Positions 1 to 9,101 of a stretch of 64,000 bases of DNA are shown in pieces. Source of the stretch: Modestobacter marinus (GTDB taxonomy: Bacteria; Actinomycetota; Actinomycetes; Mycobacteriales; Geodermatophilaceae); contig NZ_JAAMPA010000002.1 in the NCBI RefSeq assembly GCF_011758655.1, forward strand, positions 310,001-374,000. The letters run 5' to 3'. The position numbers were made by a program, and so were the translations under genes. The notes below the pieces were generated by a model. That model was not told the DNA's origin, searched no databases, and saw only the letters and a program-made list of their open reading frames with translations. Within the stretch, counting starts at the first letter, position 1. Every line of letters begins with the position of its first letter.

Positions 1-912
1 CCTGTCGAGAACGGCCGGACGCTCGGTCACGAATCCGTCGGGGTGGTCCATGCCCTGGGCTCGGCGGTGTCGGGGTTCACCGAGGGACAACGGGTTGCGG
101 TCAACGCCGTCACCCCCTGCTTCCGCTGCGACTACTGCCAGCGCGGGTTCACCAGCCAGTGCGGGGGTGCGCTGGGGGGTTACCGGTACACCGCCCAGAT
201 GGACGGCAACATGGCGGAGTACTTCATCGTGCCCGCGGCCACCGCCAATCTGACGCCGATACCGGACGACGTGACCGACGAGCAGGCCGTCTACACCTGC
301 GACATGCTGTCCACCGGGTTCATGGGTGCCGAGCATGCCCGCATCCAGTTCGGTGAGACCGTCGCGGTCTTCGCGCAGGGGCCGGTGGGGCTCTGCGCCA
401 CGATCGGAGCCAACCTGCTGGGGGCCGGGCGGGTGATCGCCGTGGAGTCCCGGCCCGAACGACAGGCGCTCGCCAGGAAGTTCGGTGCCGACGACGTCGT
501 CGACTTCACCGCGGGCGACCCCGTCGAGCAGATCATGGAACTGACTGGTGGCGAGGGTGTGGACGCTGCCATCGAGGCGTTCGGTTTCCCGGCGACCTTC
601 GAGGGCTGTGTGCGGGCGACCAAGGCCGGAGGTCGCATCTCCAACATCGGCTACCACGGGGAGAACCCCGCACCGCTGCAGCTGCCGCTGGATGCGATCG
701 GCCTCGGCATGAACGACAAGGCGATCCACACCGGGCTGTGCCCCGGGGGCAGCGAGCGAATGGGACGCCTGATCCGGCTGCTCCAGACGGGTCGGATCGA
801 CCCCACCCCGATGACGACCCACCGCTTCGCGTTCGATGACGTCGAGCGGGCGTTCCAGATGATGGCGGACAAGGAAGACGGGATCATCAAGCCCCTCATC
901 AGCTTCACCTGA
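1..912 (+). CDS. Zinc-dependent alcohol dehydrogenase (5' truncated by window edge)
   Basis: The reading frame is open from base 1, so the start lies outside the window; 303 codons are visible. The protein is a medium-chain dehydrogenase oxidising or reducing alcohols with NAD(P) and zinc in the cytosol. Seen: the catalytic-zinc segment GHESVG near the left edge, a four-cysteine structural zinc lobe (C-x2-C-x2-C-x7-C, bases 118-162), and a Rossmann glycine motif around AQGPVG (bases 373-390). The C-terminus KPLISFT is complete. About 30-60 N-terminal residues are probably missing for this family. It is separated from the next gene by a long gene-free stretch and has no clear operon partner. 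The substrate cannot be read from sequence. Confidence 0.9.
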   Translation, partial: PVENGRTLGHESVGVVHALGSAVSGFTEGQRVAVNAVTPCFRCDYCQRGFTSQCGGALGGYRYTAQMDGNMAEYFIVPAATANLTPIPDDVTDEQAVYTCDMLSTGFMGAEHARIQFGETVAVFAQGPVGLCATIGANLLGAGRVIAVESRPERQALARKFGADDVVDFTAGDPVEQIMELTGGEGVDAAIEAFGFPATFEGCVRATKAGGRISNIGYHGENPAPLQLPLDAIGLGMNDKAIHTGLCPGGSERMGRLIRLLQTGRIDPTPMTTHRFAFDDVERAFQMMADKEDGIIKPLISFT

Positions 913-1036
913 CGGGTCCTGCTGCGGACCGCTCGGGCTCCGTCCGACCGACTTCCGGTGCTGCCCATGGTGGCTTCGCCGTGCCAGGAATGAGCTCCGC
1001 CTCTCAGGAGTCCCGGACCCCGGCGGGAGTCCGCCT

Positions 1037-1074
1037 GTGTGCGAGGGGCGACACGGTACATGCGCACGCGGCTG
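1037..1074 (+). repeat. 38-bp repeat, copy 1
   Basis: Matches the copy at 1591-1628 at 33 of 38 positions by eye. The core is GAGGGGCGACAC followed by ACATGCGCAC. Here the left hairpin arm is GTGTG, so the stem pairs only GTGT with ACAC. Confidence 0.7.
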
Positions 1075-1134
1075 ACGTGTTGCGGTGAATGGCGCCGGGA
1101 CGACGGGCCCCGGACGGACGGGACGGTGCGGTCG

Positions 1135-1200
1135 AGAGAAGCGGCGTGGCAACGCTGCCGGGTGCACTTCATGCGCAACGTGCTCGCCCTGCTCAACCGG
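1135..1200 (+). pseudogene. Relic of an IS256/Mutator-family transposase
   Basis: One frame encodes a 22-residue stretch containing AAWQRCRVHFMRN, which I recognise as a conserved segment of IS256 (Mutator) transposases, normally in the middle of a protein of roughly 400 residues. Nothing resembling the DDE catalytic residues or the rest of the domain is present on either side, so this is a fragment only. Recognition is from memory of the family motif. Confidence 0.5.
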
Positions 1201-1590
1201 CCGGCTCCCGCGACCGAGGTGGCGCAGCCGGCACTGATCGTCATGGCCACTCCACGGCTGACCGACACGGTGAGGGCTACATCCTCCACTCAGCGGGACG
1301 TCACGGTCATTCGCCGGCCTCGGCGAGCAGGATCTGATCGCTGTGACGGCGCGAGTCTCCGACGGGCAGGCCCCGCCATGCTCGACGGGGGAGGCCGGCG
1401 TTCGGGTACTGCTACCGATGGCCGGACCCGCTCAGCGTGTCCGGGGCGATGTGGCTCATCGCCCAACGGGTCGGTCAGCGACCCAGGCGACGCCGGGCCG
1501 GCCCGAGGTGTCCGTCGGGCATCGCGTCGAAGTGCCGACGCCGGGAAGAGCAGACCCACCGCCGGCCGGAGGACCGTGGGATTCGTCTTG

Positions 1591-1628
1591 GTGTCCGAGG
1601 GGCGACACGCCACATGCGCACACGCCTG
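1591..1628 (+). repeat. 38-bp repeat, copy 2, with GTGTC/GACAC hairpin
   Basis: Begins with GTGTCCGAGGGGCGACAC, which folds as a 5-bp stem (GTGTC/GACAC) with an 8-nt loop, followed by GCCACATGCGCACACG. It matches copy 1 554 bp upstream at 33 of 38 positions. It lies 157 bp beyond the 3' end of the convergent response regulator gene. Confidence 0.7.
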
Positions 1629-1784
1629 CAGTCGTAGTCGACGTGAGGTCCGAGGCCCGCGGTGACGGGCACCGCCTGGTGGAGGAGGGGCGCCCGCCGA
1701 CCTCCTGGTGCTTCACCGGTGCTGACCGACCCGCAGTCCGTCGGCTCATCCCGCCGCCAGGACCTGCCGGCCCGCCGGGCATGG

Positions 1785-2387
1785 TCACAGCCAGTCGTGC
1801 TCATGCGCGTAACGCGCCGCTTGGTGCCGGGTACGGGTCTGGGTCTTCTGCATGGCGCTGGACAGGTAGTTGCGCACCGTGCCGGGCGCGAGGTGCAGCC
1901 GGCCGGCGATCTCGGCGACGGAGTACCCGTCGCGGGTCACCCTGAGCACCTCGAGCTCCCGGTCGGTCAGCGGGCAGTCGTCGACGATGGCCGCCGCCGA
2001 GACGTCCTGGTCGATCCACCTCCGGCCGCCGTGCAGTGCGGCGATGACGGTGGCGATGTGCGCGGGTTCGGCGGCCTTGCTCGCGAAGCCCTGGACGCCG
2101 AGCTTCAGGGCACTGCGCAGCACGCCGGGCCGCGCGTGCCGGGTGAGCATGAGGACCACCTGATCGGGCAGTACGCGGCGGATGTCGGCGACGGCCTCCA
2201 GCCCATCGAGGCCGGGCATCTCGAGGTCGACGACCAGCACGTCGGGCCGATGGGCGAGCGTGGCCGTCACGGCCGATGCGCCGTCGGCTGCCTCGGCCAG
2301 CACCGTGATGTCCCCTTCCAGGGGGAGGAGGGACGCGAGGGCGCTCCGGAGCAGCACCTCGTCATCGGCCAGCACGACCGTGGTCAT
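1785..2387 (-). CDS. NarL/LuxR-family response regulator
   Basis: A 200-residue cytosolic two-component response regulator. The N-terminal receiver starts MTTVVLADDE and has the phospho-acceptor Asp at residue 54 (VVDLEMPG); the C-terminal LuxR helix-turn-helix covers roughly residues 140-195 (LTDRELEVL, then YSVAEIAGRLHLAPGTVRNY). I chose the ATG at 2387 because the receiver begins there and because it overlaps the kinase stop by four bases (ATGA), showing translational coupling. It resembles DesR/LiaR-type regulators that control a neighbouring ABC exporter, here the divergent genes at 3738-5374. The target is inferred from context. Confidence 0.93.
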   Translation of the reverse strand: MTTVVLADDEVLLRSALASLLPLEGDITVLAEAADGASAVTATLAHRPDVLVVDLEMPGLDGLEAVADIRRVLPDQVVLMLTRHARPGVLRSALKLGVQGFASKAAEPAHIATVIAALHGGRRWIDQDVSAAAIVDDCPLTDRELEVLRVTRDGYSVAEIAGRLHLAPGTVRNYLSSAMQKTQTRTRHQAARYAHEHDWL

Positions 2388-3577
2388 CGGCCCGCCTCGC
2401 CGGCCGTGGCCGCCCGCTCGCCAGGGCTGGGCGTCGCGGGGAAGACCACCGTCGTCCGGAACCACCCGTCCGCTCGCTCGACGGTGAGTTCACCGCCGTC
2501 GTCCGACACCCGGCGGGCCAGGTCGGCGAGTCCGCGCAGCTCGGGTGAGCCCTCCTCCCGGACGCCGTCGTTCACGACGCTGAGGCCGTTCTCGGACAAT
2601 GCGACGCGGACGAGCGTCGCCCGCGAGTGGCGCAGGATGTTGGTCGTCGTCTCCCGGAGCACCTGCGCCAGGAGATCGTCGGCACGGGCCTCGGTGCGGC
2701 AGTCGACGTGGACGTGGATGCCGGCTGCCTCCAGGAGGTTCTTCGCGTTCTCGAGCTCCGCGGCGATGTTGAGCCTGCGCCGGCCGTAGGCCAGCTCCCT
2801 GGTCTGCCCGATCGTGTCGCCGACCAGGTCGTACACCTCGCGCAGCTCCTGCTCCACGCGTGCCGGATCGGTGTGCAGCAGCTTGCGGGCCAGCGCGATC
2901 TTCAGCTTCACCACGTGCAGGGTGTGGCCCTGGATGTCGTGCAGGTCGCTGGCGAAGCGCATCCGCTCGCGGACGACGGCGAGTTCCGCCTCCCGTTCCC
3001 GCGACTCCTCCAGCTCCGCGACGACGTCGTAGAAGCGCTTGTTGGGGAACATCAGCCCGAGCAGGATCGCGGTGAAGCCGGTCGGCAGGATCACGTCGGC
3101 GAGCAGCCCGTCGACGCCGGGCGCTGCCGAGGTCACCACGCCCAGCGCCCCCACTGCGGCCACGTAGGCGGTCACCCCGGCAGCTGCGGCGGCCCGGGCA
3201 CGGGGCAGCGCGGGGATCGTCAGGCCGCTCACGATGGCGAGCGGGTAGTAGGCGGCCTGGATGTCTCCGTCCGTCGCCAGCACGCCGTACGGCCAGACCG
3301 TCGCCGCGATCGCCAGGCACGGGACGGCGACCCGGGAGGTGTCGCCGGCGGTCCACCGCTCGAAGGCGACCAGCGCTGCTGTCACGCCCAGCCCCAGGAC
3401 GACCACCTGCGACCACGTCTGCGCCTGCCGGATGACGAGCAGCACGCCGACGACCGCGAGCAGGGGCAGGAACAGGGTGAGGTTCAGCGACCGGAACCGT
3501 CGCCGCGAGGTCATCGCCGCCGCTGGACCGGCGAGCGGCGGGAGCGCCTGCTGCCGGGGGGTGGTCCGGGTCTCCAT
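2384..3577 (-). CDS. DesK/NarL-type sensor histidine kinase
   Basis: A 397-residue membrane kinase. The start at 3577 is supported by an AGGAAG ribosome site six bases upstream; longer open frame exists upstream but has no protein character. Several hydrophobic segments occupy roughly residues 30-165, followed by a short coiled-coil-like stretch and the HisKA_3 phospho-acceptor segment DLHDIQGHTLH near residue 210. A reduced HATPase region follows, with TTTNILRHS as the N box and ELRGLADLARRV near the end. It is coupled to the response regulator by a 4-bp overlap. A DesK-like sensor with an adjacent ABC-2 exporter suggests sensing of membrane or antibiotic stress, which is inference. Confidence 0.92.
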   Translation of the reverse strand: METRTTPRQQALPPLAGPAAAMTSRRRFRSLNLTLFLPLLAVVGVLLVIRQAQTWSQVVVLGLGVTAALVAFERWTAGDTSRVAVPCLAIAATVWPYGVLATDGDIQAAYYPLAIVSGLTIPALPRARAAAAAGVTAYVAAVGALGVVTSAAPGVDGLLADVILPTGFTAILLGLMFPNKRFYDVVAELEESREREAELAVVRERMRFASDLHDIQGHTLHVVKLKIALARKLLHTDPARVEQELREVYDLVGDTIGQTRELAYGRRRLNIAAELENAKNLLEAAGIHVHVDCRTEARADDLLAQVLRETTTNILRHSRATLVRVALSENGLSVVNDGVREEGSPELRGLADLARRVSDDGGELTVERADGWFRTTVVFPATPSPGERAATAGEAGR

Positions 3578-3642
3578 GGGCTGCTTCCTGGACGAGGGGC
3601 AGAGAACGTCCCATCGTCGGACGAGGTCGCACCCCGGCACCA

Positions 3643-3700
3643 GTGACGCCGTGTCATGAGCACGACAGGCGGGCGTCACACCGGGAACTGACGCTACGGC
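3643..3700. promoter_or_regulatory. Cluster of dyads between kinase and ABC exporter (candidate operator)
   Basis: The 160-bp divergent intergenic region contains overlapping dyads: TGACGCCGTGTCA (3644-3656; TGAC/GTCA arms), GTCATGAGCACGAC (near 3652-3666; GTC-TG / CA-GAC arms) and GCGTCA..TGACGC (near 3673-3694). NarL-type regulators bind such inverted half-sites, so these are candidate sites for the adjacent response regulator. No binding evidence is available. Confidence 0.35.
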
Positions 3701-3737
3701 ACTGGGCACCCCCAGCGGGAGCCGGTCGGATGGACGC

Positions 3738-4634
3738 ATGGCAACGACCCCCGTCATCGACGTCGACGAGCTGACCGTCACCTACGGCGACTTCACCGCG
3801 GTCACCGACCTGTCCTTCCAGGTCGAACCGGGGGAGCTCTACGCGCTGCTCGGCACCAACGGAGCGGGCAAGACCTCGGCCCTGGAGGTGGTCGAGGGCC
3901 ACCGGCGGGCGTCATCGGGTGCCGTACGCGTCTTCGGGGCGAGCCCGACCGACCGCCGGGCAGTGCGCCCGCGGACCGGGATCATGCTGCAGGAGAGCGG
4001 GTTCTCACCCGACCTCACCGTCGCGGAGACCGTGCGTCTGATCGGTCGGCTCACCGGGCGCACCGACAACGTGGACCGGGTGCTCGGCCTCGCCGACCTC
4101 GTCTCGAAGGCCGGCACCCAGGTCGGCCAGCTGTCCGGCGGCGAGAAGCGCCGGGTCGACTTCGCGACCGCCGTGTACGGGCGTCCCGAGCTGGTCTTCC
4201 TCGACGAACCCACCACGGGGCTGGACATCGCGTCCCGCGACGCGCTGTGGGCCGCCGTCCAGGAGCTGCGCGAGCACGGCTCCACGATCGTGCTCACCAC
4301 CCACTACCTCGAGGAGGCCCAGCAGCGGGCCGACCGGATCGGGCTCATGCACCAGGGCCGGTTCGTCGCCCAGGGCACGGTCGCCGAGCTGACCAAGGCC
4401 TTCCCGGCGTCCATCCGCTTCTCGCTGCCGGTCGGTGCGCCGGCCCCGCCGATGCACTCCGCCCCCGTGAACGGGAGCGGCTACGTCATCGAGACCTTCG
4501 ACCTGCAGTCCGACCTCAAGCAGCTGCTCGACTGGGCCGACGACCGGGCGGTCGAACTGCCCGGGCTGGCCGCGGCGCCCACCGGCCTGGACGACGTGTT
4601 CCGGGCCATCGGCACCGCCGCAGGGCGTTCCTGA
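3738..4634 (+). CDS. ABC exporter ATP-binding protein (DrrA/CcmA type)
   Basis: A 298-residue nucleotide-binding subunit energising the permease encoded 20 bp downstream. Walker A GTNGAGKT is at residues 39-46, the signature LSGGE near 132-136 and Walker B VFLDEP near 152-157, with TTHYLEEA as the switch histidine region. The length and the C-terminal regulatory tail fit ABC-2 drug or lipid exporters. The ATG at 3738 follows a GGATGGA-like ribosome site. It is divergent from the two-component system, which probably regulates it. The substrate is unknown. Confidence 0.93.
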   Translation: MATTPVIDVDELTVTYGDFTAVTDLSFQVEPGELYALLGTNGAGKTSALEVVEGHRRASSGAVRVFGASPTDRRAVRPRTGIMLQESGFSPDLTVAETVRLIGRLTGRTDNVDRVLGLADLVSKAGTQVGQLSGGEKRRVDFATAVYGRPELVFLDEPTTGLDIASRDALWAAVQELREHGSTIVLTTHYLEEAQQRADRIGLMHQGRFVAQGTVAELTKAFPASIRFSLPVGAPAPPMHSAPVNGSGYVIETFDLQSDLKQLLDWADDRAVELPGLAAAPTGLDDVFRAIGTAAGRS

Positions 4635-4654
4635 CCGACCCCGAGAGGACCTCC

Positions 4655-5374
4655 ATGTTCACCATCGCGCAGAGCGAGCTCGTCCAGATCTTCCGCAACC
4701 GGGCCGTGCTGATCACCAACCTGTTCATGCCCGCGGCGGCCGCGGCCTTCTTCATCTGGTCCCGCGACACCTTCGAACGGATCGGCAGCCTCGGCTACGT
4801 CGCCGCTGTGCTCGTCTTCACCGTCGCCGCGTTCGGCCTGTACGCCACGACGGTGACCACGCTGGCCGCTCGCCGGCAGACGTTGTTCCTCAAGCGGCTG
4901 CGCTCGACGGCGGCCAGCGACCCGGCCATCCTGTCCGGCCTCGTGCTCCCGGTCGCCGTGACCGCGGTGCTCCAGGTGGCGGTCATCCTCGTGGTGTTCG
5001 CCGGGGTCAGCGTGGCGCCGGCACAGGTGGCACTGCTCGTCGCGGCGATCGCCGCGGCGCTGGTCATGATGCTCGCGCTGGGCATCGCCACGGCCGGGGT
5101 CACCCGGTCGCCCGAACACGCCCAGATCACCACCCTGCCGCTCAGCCTCGGCGTCATCGCCGTGGCCAGCTGGGTCGGCATCAGCGGCACCGAGGAGCTC
5201 GGCTGGCTGAAGCGGCTGCTGCCCGGCGGTTCCGCGACCGAGTTGGTCGTGGATGCCTGGAACGGCGGTGTCCCGCTCGCCGACTCACTGCCGCTGCTGG
5301 CGCCCACCTTCGCCTGGGTGGTCGTCGCCATCGCGGTCGCCCGGCGGATGTTCCGCTGGGAGCCGCGCCGGTGA
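4655..5374 (+). CDS. ABC-2 type exporter permease
   Basis: A 239-residue integral membrane protein with about six hydrophobic segments (for example FMPAAAAAFFIW and the long alanine/valine-rich helices between residues 45 and 165) and the ABC-2 glycine-proline region LLPGGSATELVVDAW. The ATG at 4655 has GAGAGG seven bases upstream, while the frame further upstream merely overlaps the ATPase gene. It pairs with the ATPase at 3738-4634 as a half-transporter pair. DrrB-like drug export or lipid export are both possible. Confidence 0.9.
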   Translation: MFTIAQSELVQIFRNRAVLITNLFMPAAAAAFFIWSRDTFERIGSLGYVAAVLVFTVAAFGLYATTVTTLAARRQTLFLKRLRSTAASDPAILSGLVLPVAVTAVLQVAVILVVFAGVSVAPAQVALLVAAIAAALVMMLALGIATAGVTRSPEHAQITTLPLSLGVIAVASWVGISGTEELGWLKRLLPGGSATELVVDAWNGGVPLADSLPLLAPTFAWVVVAIAVARRMFRWEPRR

Positions 5375-6862
<1,488 letters not shown>

Positions 6863-6884
6863 GCGCGGGACCGGGACGAGAGCC

Positions 6885-7334
6885 ATGAGGACCATCGAGC
6901 ACGCCATCGACATCCCGGCGTCACCCGCGACGGTCTGGCACGTCCTCGCCGACACCGACCGGTACGCCGAGTGGAATCCGTTCATGACCCAGCTGTCCGG
7001 GCGGCCGGCGGTCGGCGAACCCCTGTCCGTGACGATCCGACCCGGACGGCGGTCGATGACCTTCCGGCCGACCGTGCTCGCCGTCGAGGACGGCGCGCTC
7101 CTGCGCTGGCGAGGCCGGCTCCTCCTGCCGGGGATCTTCGACGGCGAGCACGAGCTGCGCCTGGAGCCCCTGCCGGGGGGCGGGACCCGCTTCGCCCAGC
7201 GCGAGGTGTTCAGCGGCCTGCTCGTCCCGTTCGTGCGGCGCGTCCTCGATGACACCGAGGCCGGCTTCGCCGCGATGAACGCCGCGCTGCGGGACCGGGC
7301 GGCGGCCCGGTCGGGCGGCCCGGTCCGGCCGTGA
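6885..7334 (+). CDS. SRPBCC (START/Bet v1-like) domain protein
   Basis: A 149-residue protein with the typical opening IEHAIDIPASPATVWHVLAD and conserved WNPF turn, then alternating strands and a C-terminal helix (DTEAGFAAMNAALRDRA). The family forms a hydrophobic ligand pocket and includes polyketide cyclase-like and toxin-like members, so no substrate can be named. It lies 22 bp downstream of the hydrolase and is probably cotranscribed with it. Confidence 0.85.
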   Translation: MRTIEHAIDIPASPATVWHVLADTDRYAEWNPFMTQLSGRPAVGEPLSVTIRPGRRSMTFRPTVLAVEDGALLRWRGRLLLPGIFDGEHELRLEPLPGGGTRFAQREVFSGLLVPFVRRVLDDTEAGFAAMNAALRDRAAARSGGPVRP

Positions 7335-7395
7335 CCGGCGGCACGGGTCGTCGGCCCCCGGCGCCGGGACGGACGCTCGAGGGAGGGCACACGTC

Positions 7396-8046
7396 GTGAA
7401 CGTCTTCGTCGTCGGGATCAGCGGAGCCGTCGGCGGACTGCTCGAGAGGGAACTGACCAGCCGAGGCGACGTCGTCTCGGGGTTGGTGCGGCTGGACGAC
7501 CAGCGGGCGCACTTCGCCGCGCGGGGCGTGGCCGTGCGCGTCGGCGACATCGGGGTCCTGTCCGCCGATGCCCTGGCGGCCATGCTCCGCGGCGTCGACG
7601 TGCTGGTGTACACCGCGGGATCCAACGGCGGGAGCAGGCGGGTCACGAATGCGGTCGACGGCGACGGTGTGGTGACCGCCCTCGAGGCCGCCCGCCTGGC
7701 CGGTGGGTCGCGCTTCGCGCTGGTCTCGGTGCTGCCCGAGGCCTGGCGCCAGCGCGCCCTCGACGACGACGCGGAGCACTACTTCGCGGTGAAGAAGCTG
7801 ACCGATGTCGCGGTCACCCTGAGCGATCTCGACTGGCTGATCCTCCGGCCCTCGATGCTCGTCGACCGCCCCGGAACCGGAAGGATCGCCCTCGGCCCAG
7901 CCCAGCCCCACGACGAGATACCGCGGGAGGACGTCGCGGCCACCTTGGCCGAGCTCCTGCACGAACCGCGGATCCGGCGCCAGATCCTCGAGCTCACCCA
8001 GGGCGAGACCCCGATCGCGACCGCCGTGCGGGCGGTCATCCGGTGA
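7396..8046 (+). CDS. Atypical SDR / NAD(P)-binding protein (NmrA-like)
   Basis: A 216-residue Rossmann protein opening VFVVGISGAVGGLLERELTS, a variant of the GxxGxxG cofactor loop. The region LILRPSMLVDRPGTGRI is typical of atypical short-chain dehydrogenases that bind NAD(P) but may lack catalysis. The classical YxxxK pair is not obvious (EHYFAVKKL may substitute). GTG start at 7396 after GGGAGG. Its stop overlaps the GTG start of the next gene by four bases, so both are translated from one message. Confidence 0.82.
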   Translation: MNVFVVGISGAVGGLLERELTSRGDVVSGLVRLDDQRAHFAARGVAVRVGDIGVLSADALAAMLRGVDVLVYTAGSNGGSRRVTNAVDGDGVVTALEAARLAGGSRFALVSVLPEAWRQRALDDDAEHYFAVKKLTDVAVTLSDLDWLILRPSMLVDRPGTGRIALGPAQPHDEIPREDVAATLAELLHEPRIRRQILELTQGETPIATAVRAVIR

Positions 8047-9101
8047 GAGCGCACCGGTCCCGTGGCGGGTGGCGCCTGGTCGCTCCGGTGGTCTCCGTGC
8101 TGCTCGTCCCTGCGGTCGTCGCTGTCCTCAGCGTGCTCCACTTCGGGTGGCCGTGGGCGGGCGGGCCGGGGGACCGCGACCACGTCCATCACGCCACGGA
8201 CGGCACCCGGCAGAACTACCGGGTCCACCTGCCCCCGCAGTACGCCGGGGGCACCGAGCTGCCGGTGATGATGGCGATCCACGGGTGCGGGATGTCCGGC
8301 TTCGGCTGGAACTCGATGCAGCGCACCACGCAGTTCGACGTGCTCGCCGACCGCCAGGGCTTCATCGTGGTCTACCCGACGCAGCAGCCCTTCGAGAGCC
8401 TGCTCAACTGCTGGAACTCGGCGGATCCGCGGAACCAGCAACGCGGCGCCGGCGAACCGGCACTGCTGGCCGGGGTCGCGCGCGAGGTGGTCGACACCTA
8501 CGGCGCCGATCCGGCCCGGGTGCACGTCGCCGGGGCGTCGTCGGGAGCGGGGGCGGCCGTCGTCCTCGCCGCCACGTACCCCGACGTGTTCGCGACGGCG
8601 ACCTCCGTCGCCGGTGGTGAGTTCGGCCTGGACCAGGTCGATGCCGATGATCCGGACGGCACGCCGGTGAGCGCGACGGCACGGCAGGCACGGGCGCAGA
8701 TGGCCGACCGGGAGCGGCACGTCCCCCTGCTGGTCGTCCAGGGCGGTCAGGACGACGTGGTCCCGACGATCGTCGGCGAGCGGCTCGTGGAGCAGTGGAC
8801 CCACGTCAACGACCTCGTCGACGACGGCCTGCTCAACGACAGCCTCGCGCTCACCGCCACCACGACGTCCGTCCCCGCCACCCGGGGCCGCCACGCGTAC
8901 GAGCACACCGTCCACGTCACCGCTGAGGGGCGCACGCTCGTCGAGTACCTCCTCGTGCCCGAGATGGAGCACGCGTGGCCGGGGCCTGACGGCGAAGGCC
9001 TCTTCACCGACCGGGCCGGACCGGACGTCGCCGAGTTCGCCTGGCGTTTCGCGCAACGCCACGACCTCGGCCCTCCGGTCAGGGGAGCCGCAGGTCCCTG
9101 A
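8043..9101 (+). CDS. Secreted PHB-depolymerase/feruloyl-esterase-like hydrolase
   Basis: A 352-residue protein with a basic N-terminus and one strong hydrophobic segment (residues about 10-35), so secreted or membrane-anchored. The catalytic module has oxyanion region MAIHGCGMSGFGWN, nucleophile motif AGASSGAG, Asp in VQGGQDDVV and His in PEMEHAWPG, the order expected for the Esterase_PHB family (LpqC-like). Natural substrates could be polyhydroxyalkanoates or aromatic esters. It is coupled to the upstream gene by a GTGA overlap. Its last 23 bases overlap the 3' end of the convergent LuxR gene. Confidence 0.88.
   Translation: MRAHRSRGGWRLVAPVVSVLLVPAVVAVLSVLHFGWPWAGGPGDRDHVHHATDGTRQNYRVHLPPQYAGGTELPVMMAIHGCGMSGFGWNSMQRTTQFDVLADRQGFIVVYPTQQPFESLLNCWNSADPRNQQRGAGEPALLAGVAREVVDTYGADPARVHVAGASSGAGAAVVLAATYPDVFATATSVAGGEFGLDQVDADDPDGTPVSATARQARAQMADRERHVPLLVVQGGQDDVVPTIVGERLVEQWTHVNDLVDDGLLNDSLALTATTTSVPATRGRHAYEHTVHVTAEGRTLVEYLLVPEMEHAWPGPDGEGLFTDRAGPDVAEFAWRFAQRHDLGPPVRGAAGP

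Larger units (their letters stand above)
913..1784. other. 872-bp stretch without an intact gene
   Basis: No frame here gives a convincing protein family on either strand; the open frames are GC-driven and rich in Arg, Pro and Gly. The stretch contains a short relic of an IS256-type transposase (1135-1200) and two imperfect direct copies of a 38-bp hairpin-bearing repeat (1037-1074 and 1591-1628). It looks like decayed mobile-element territory between the dehydrogenase and the two-component system. Confidence 0.6.
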
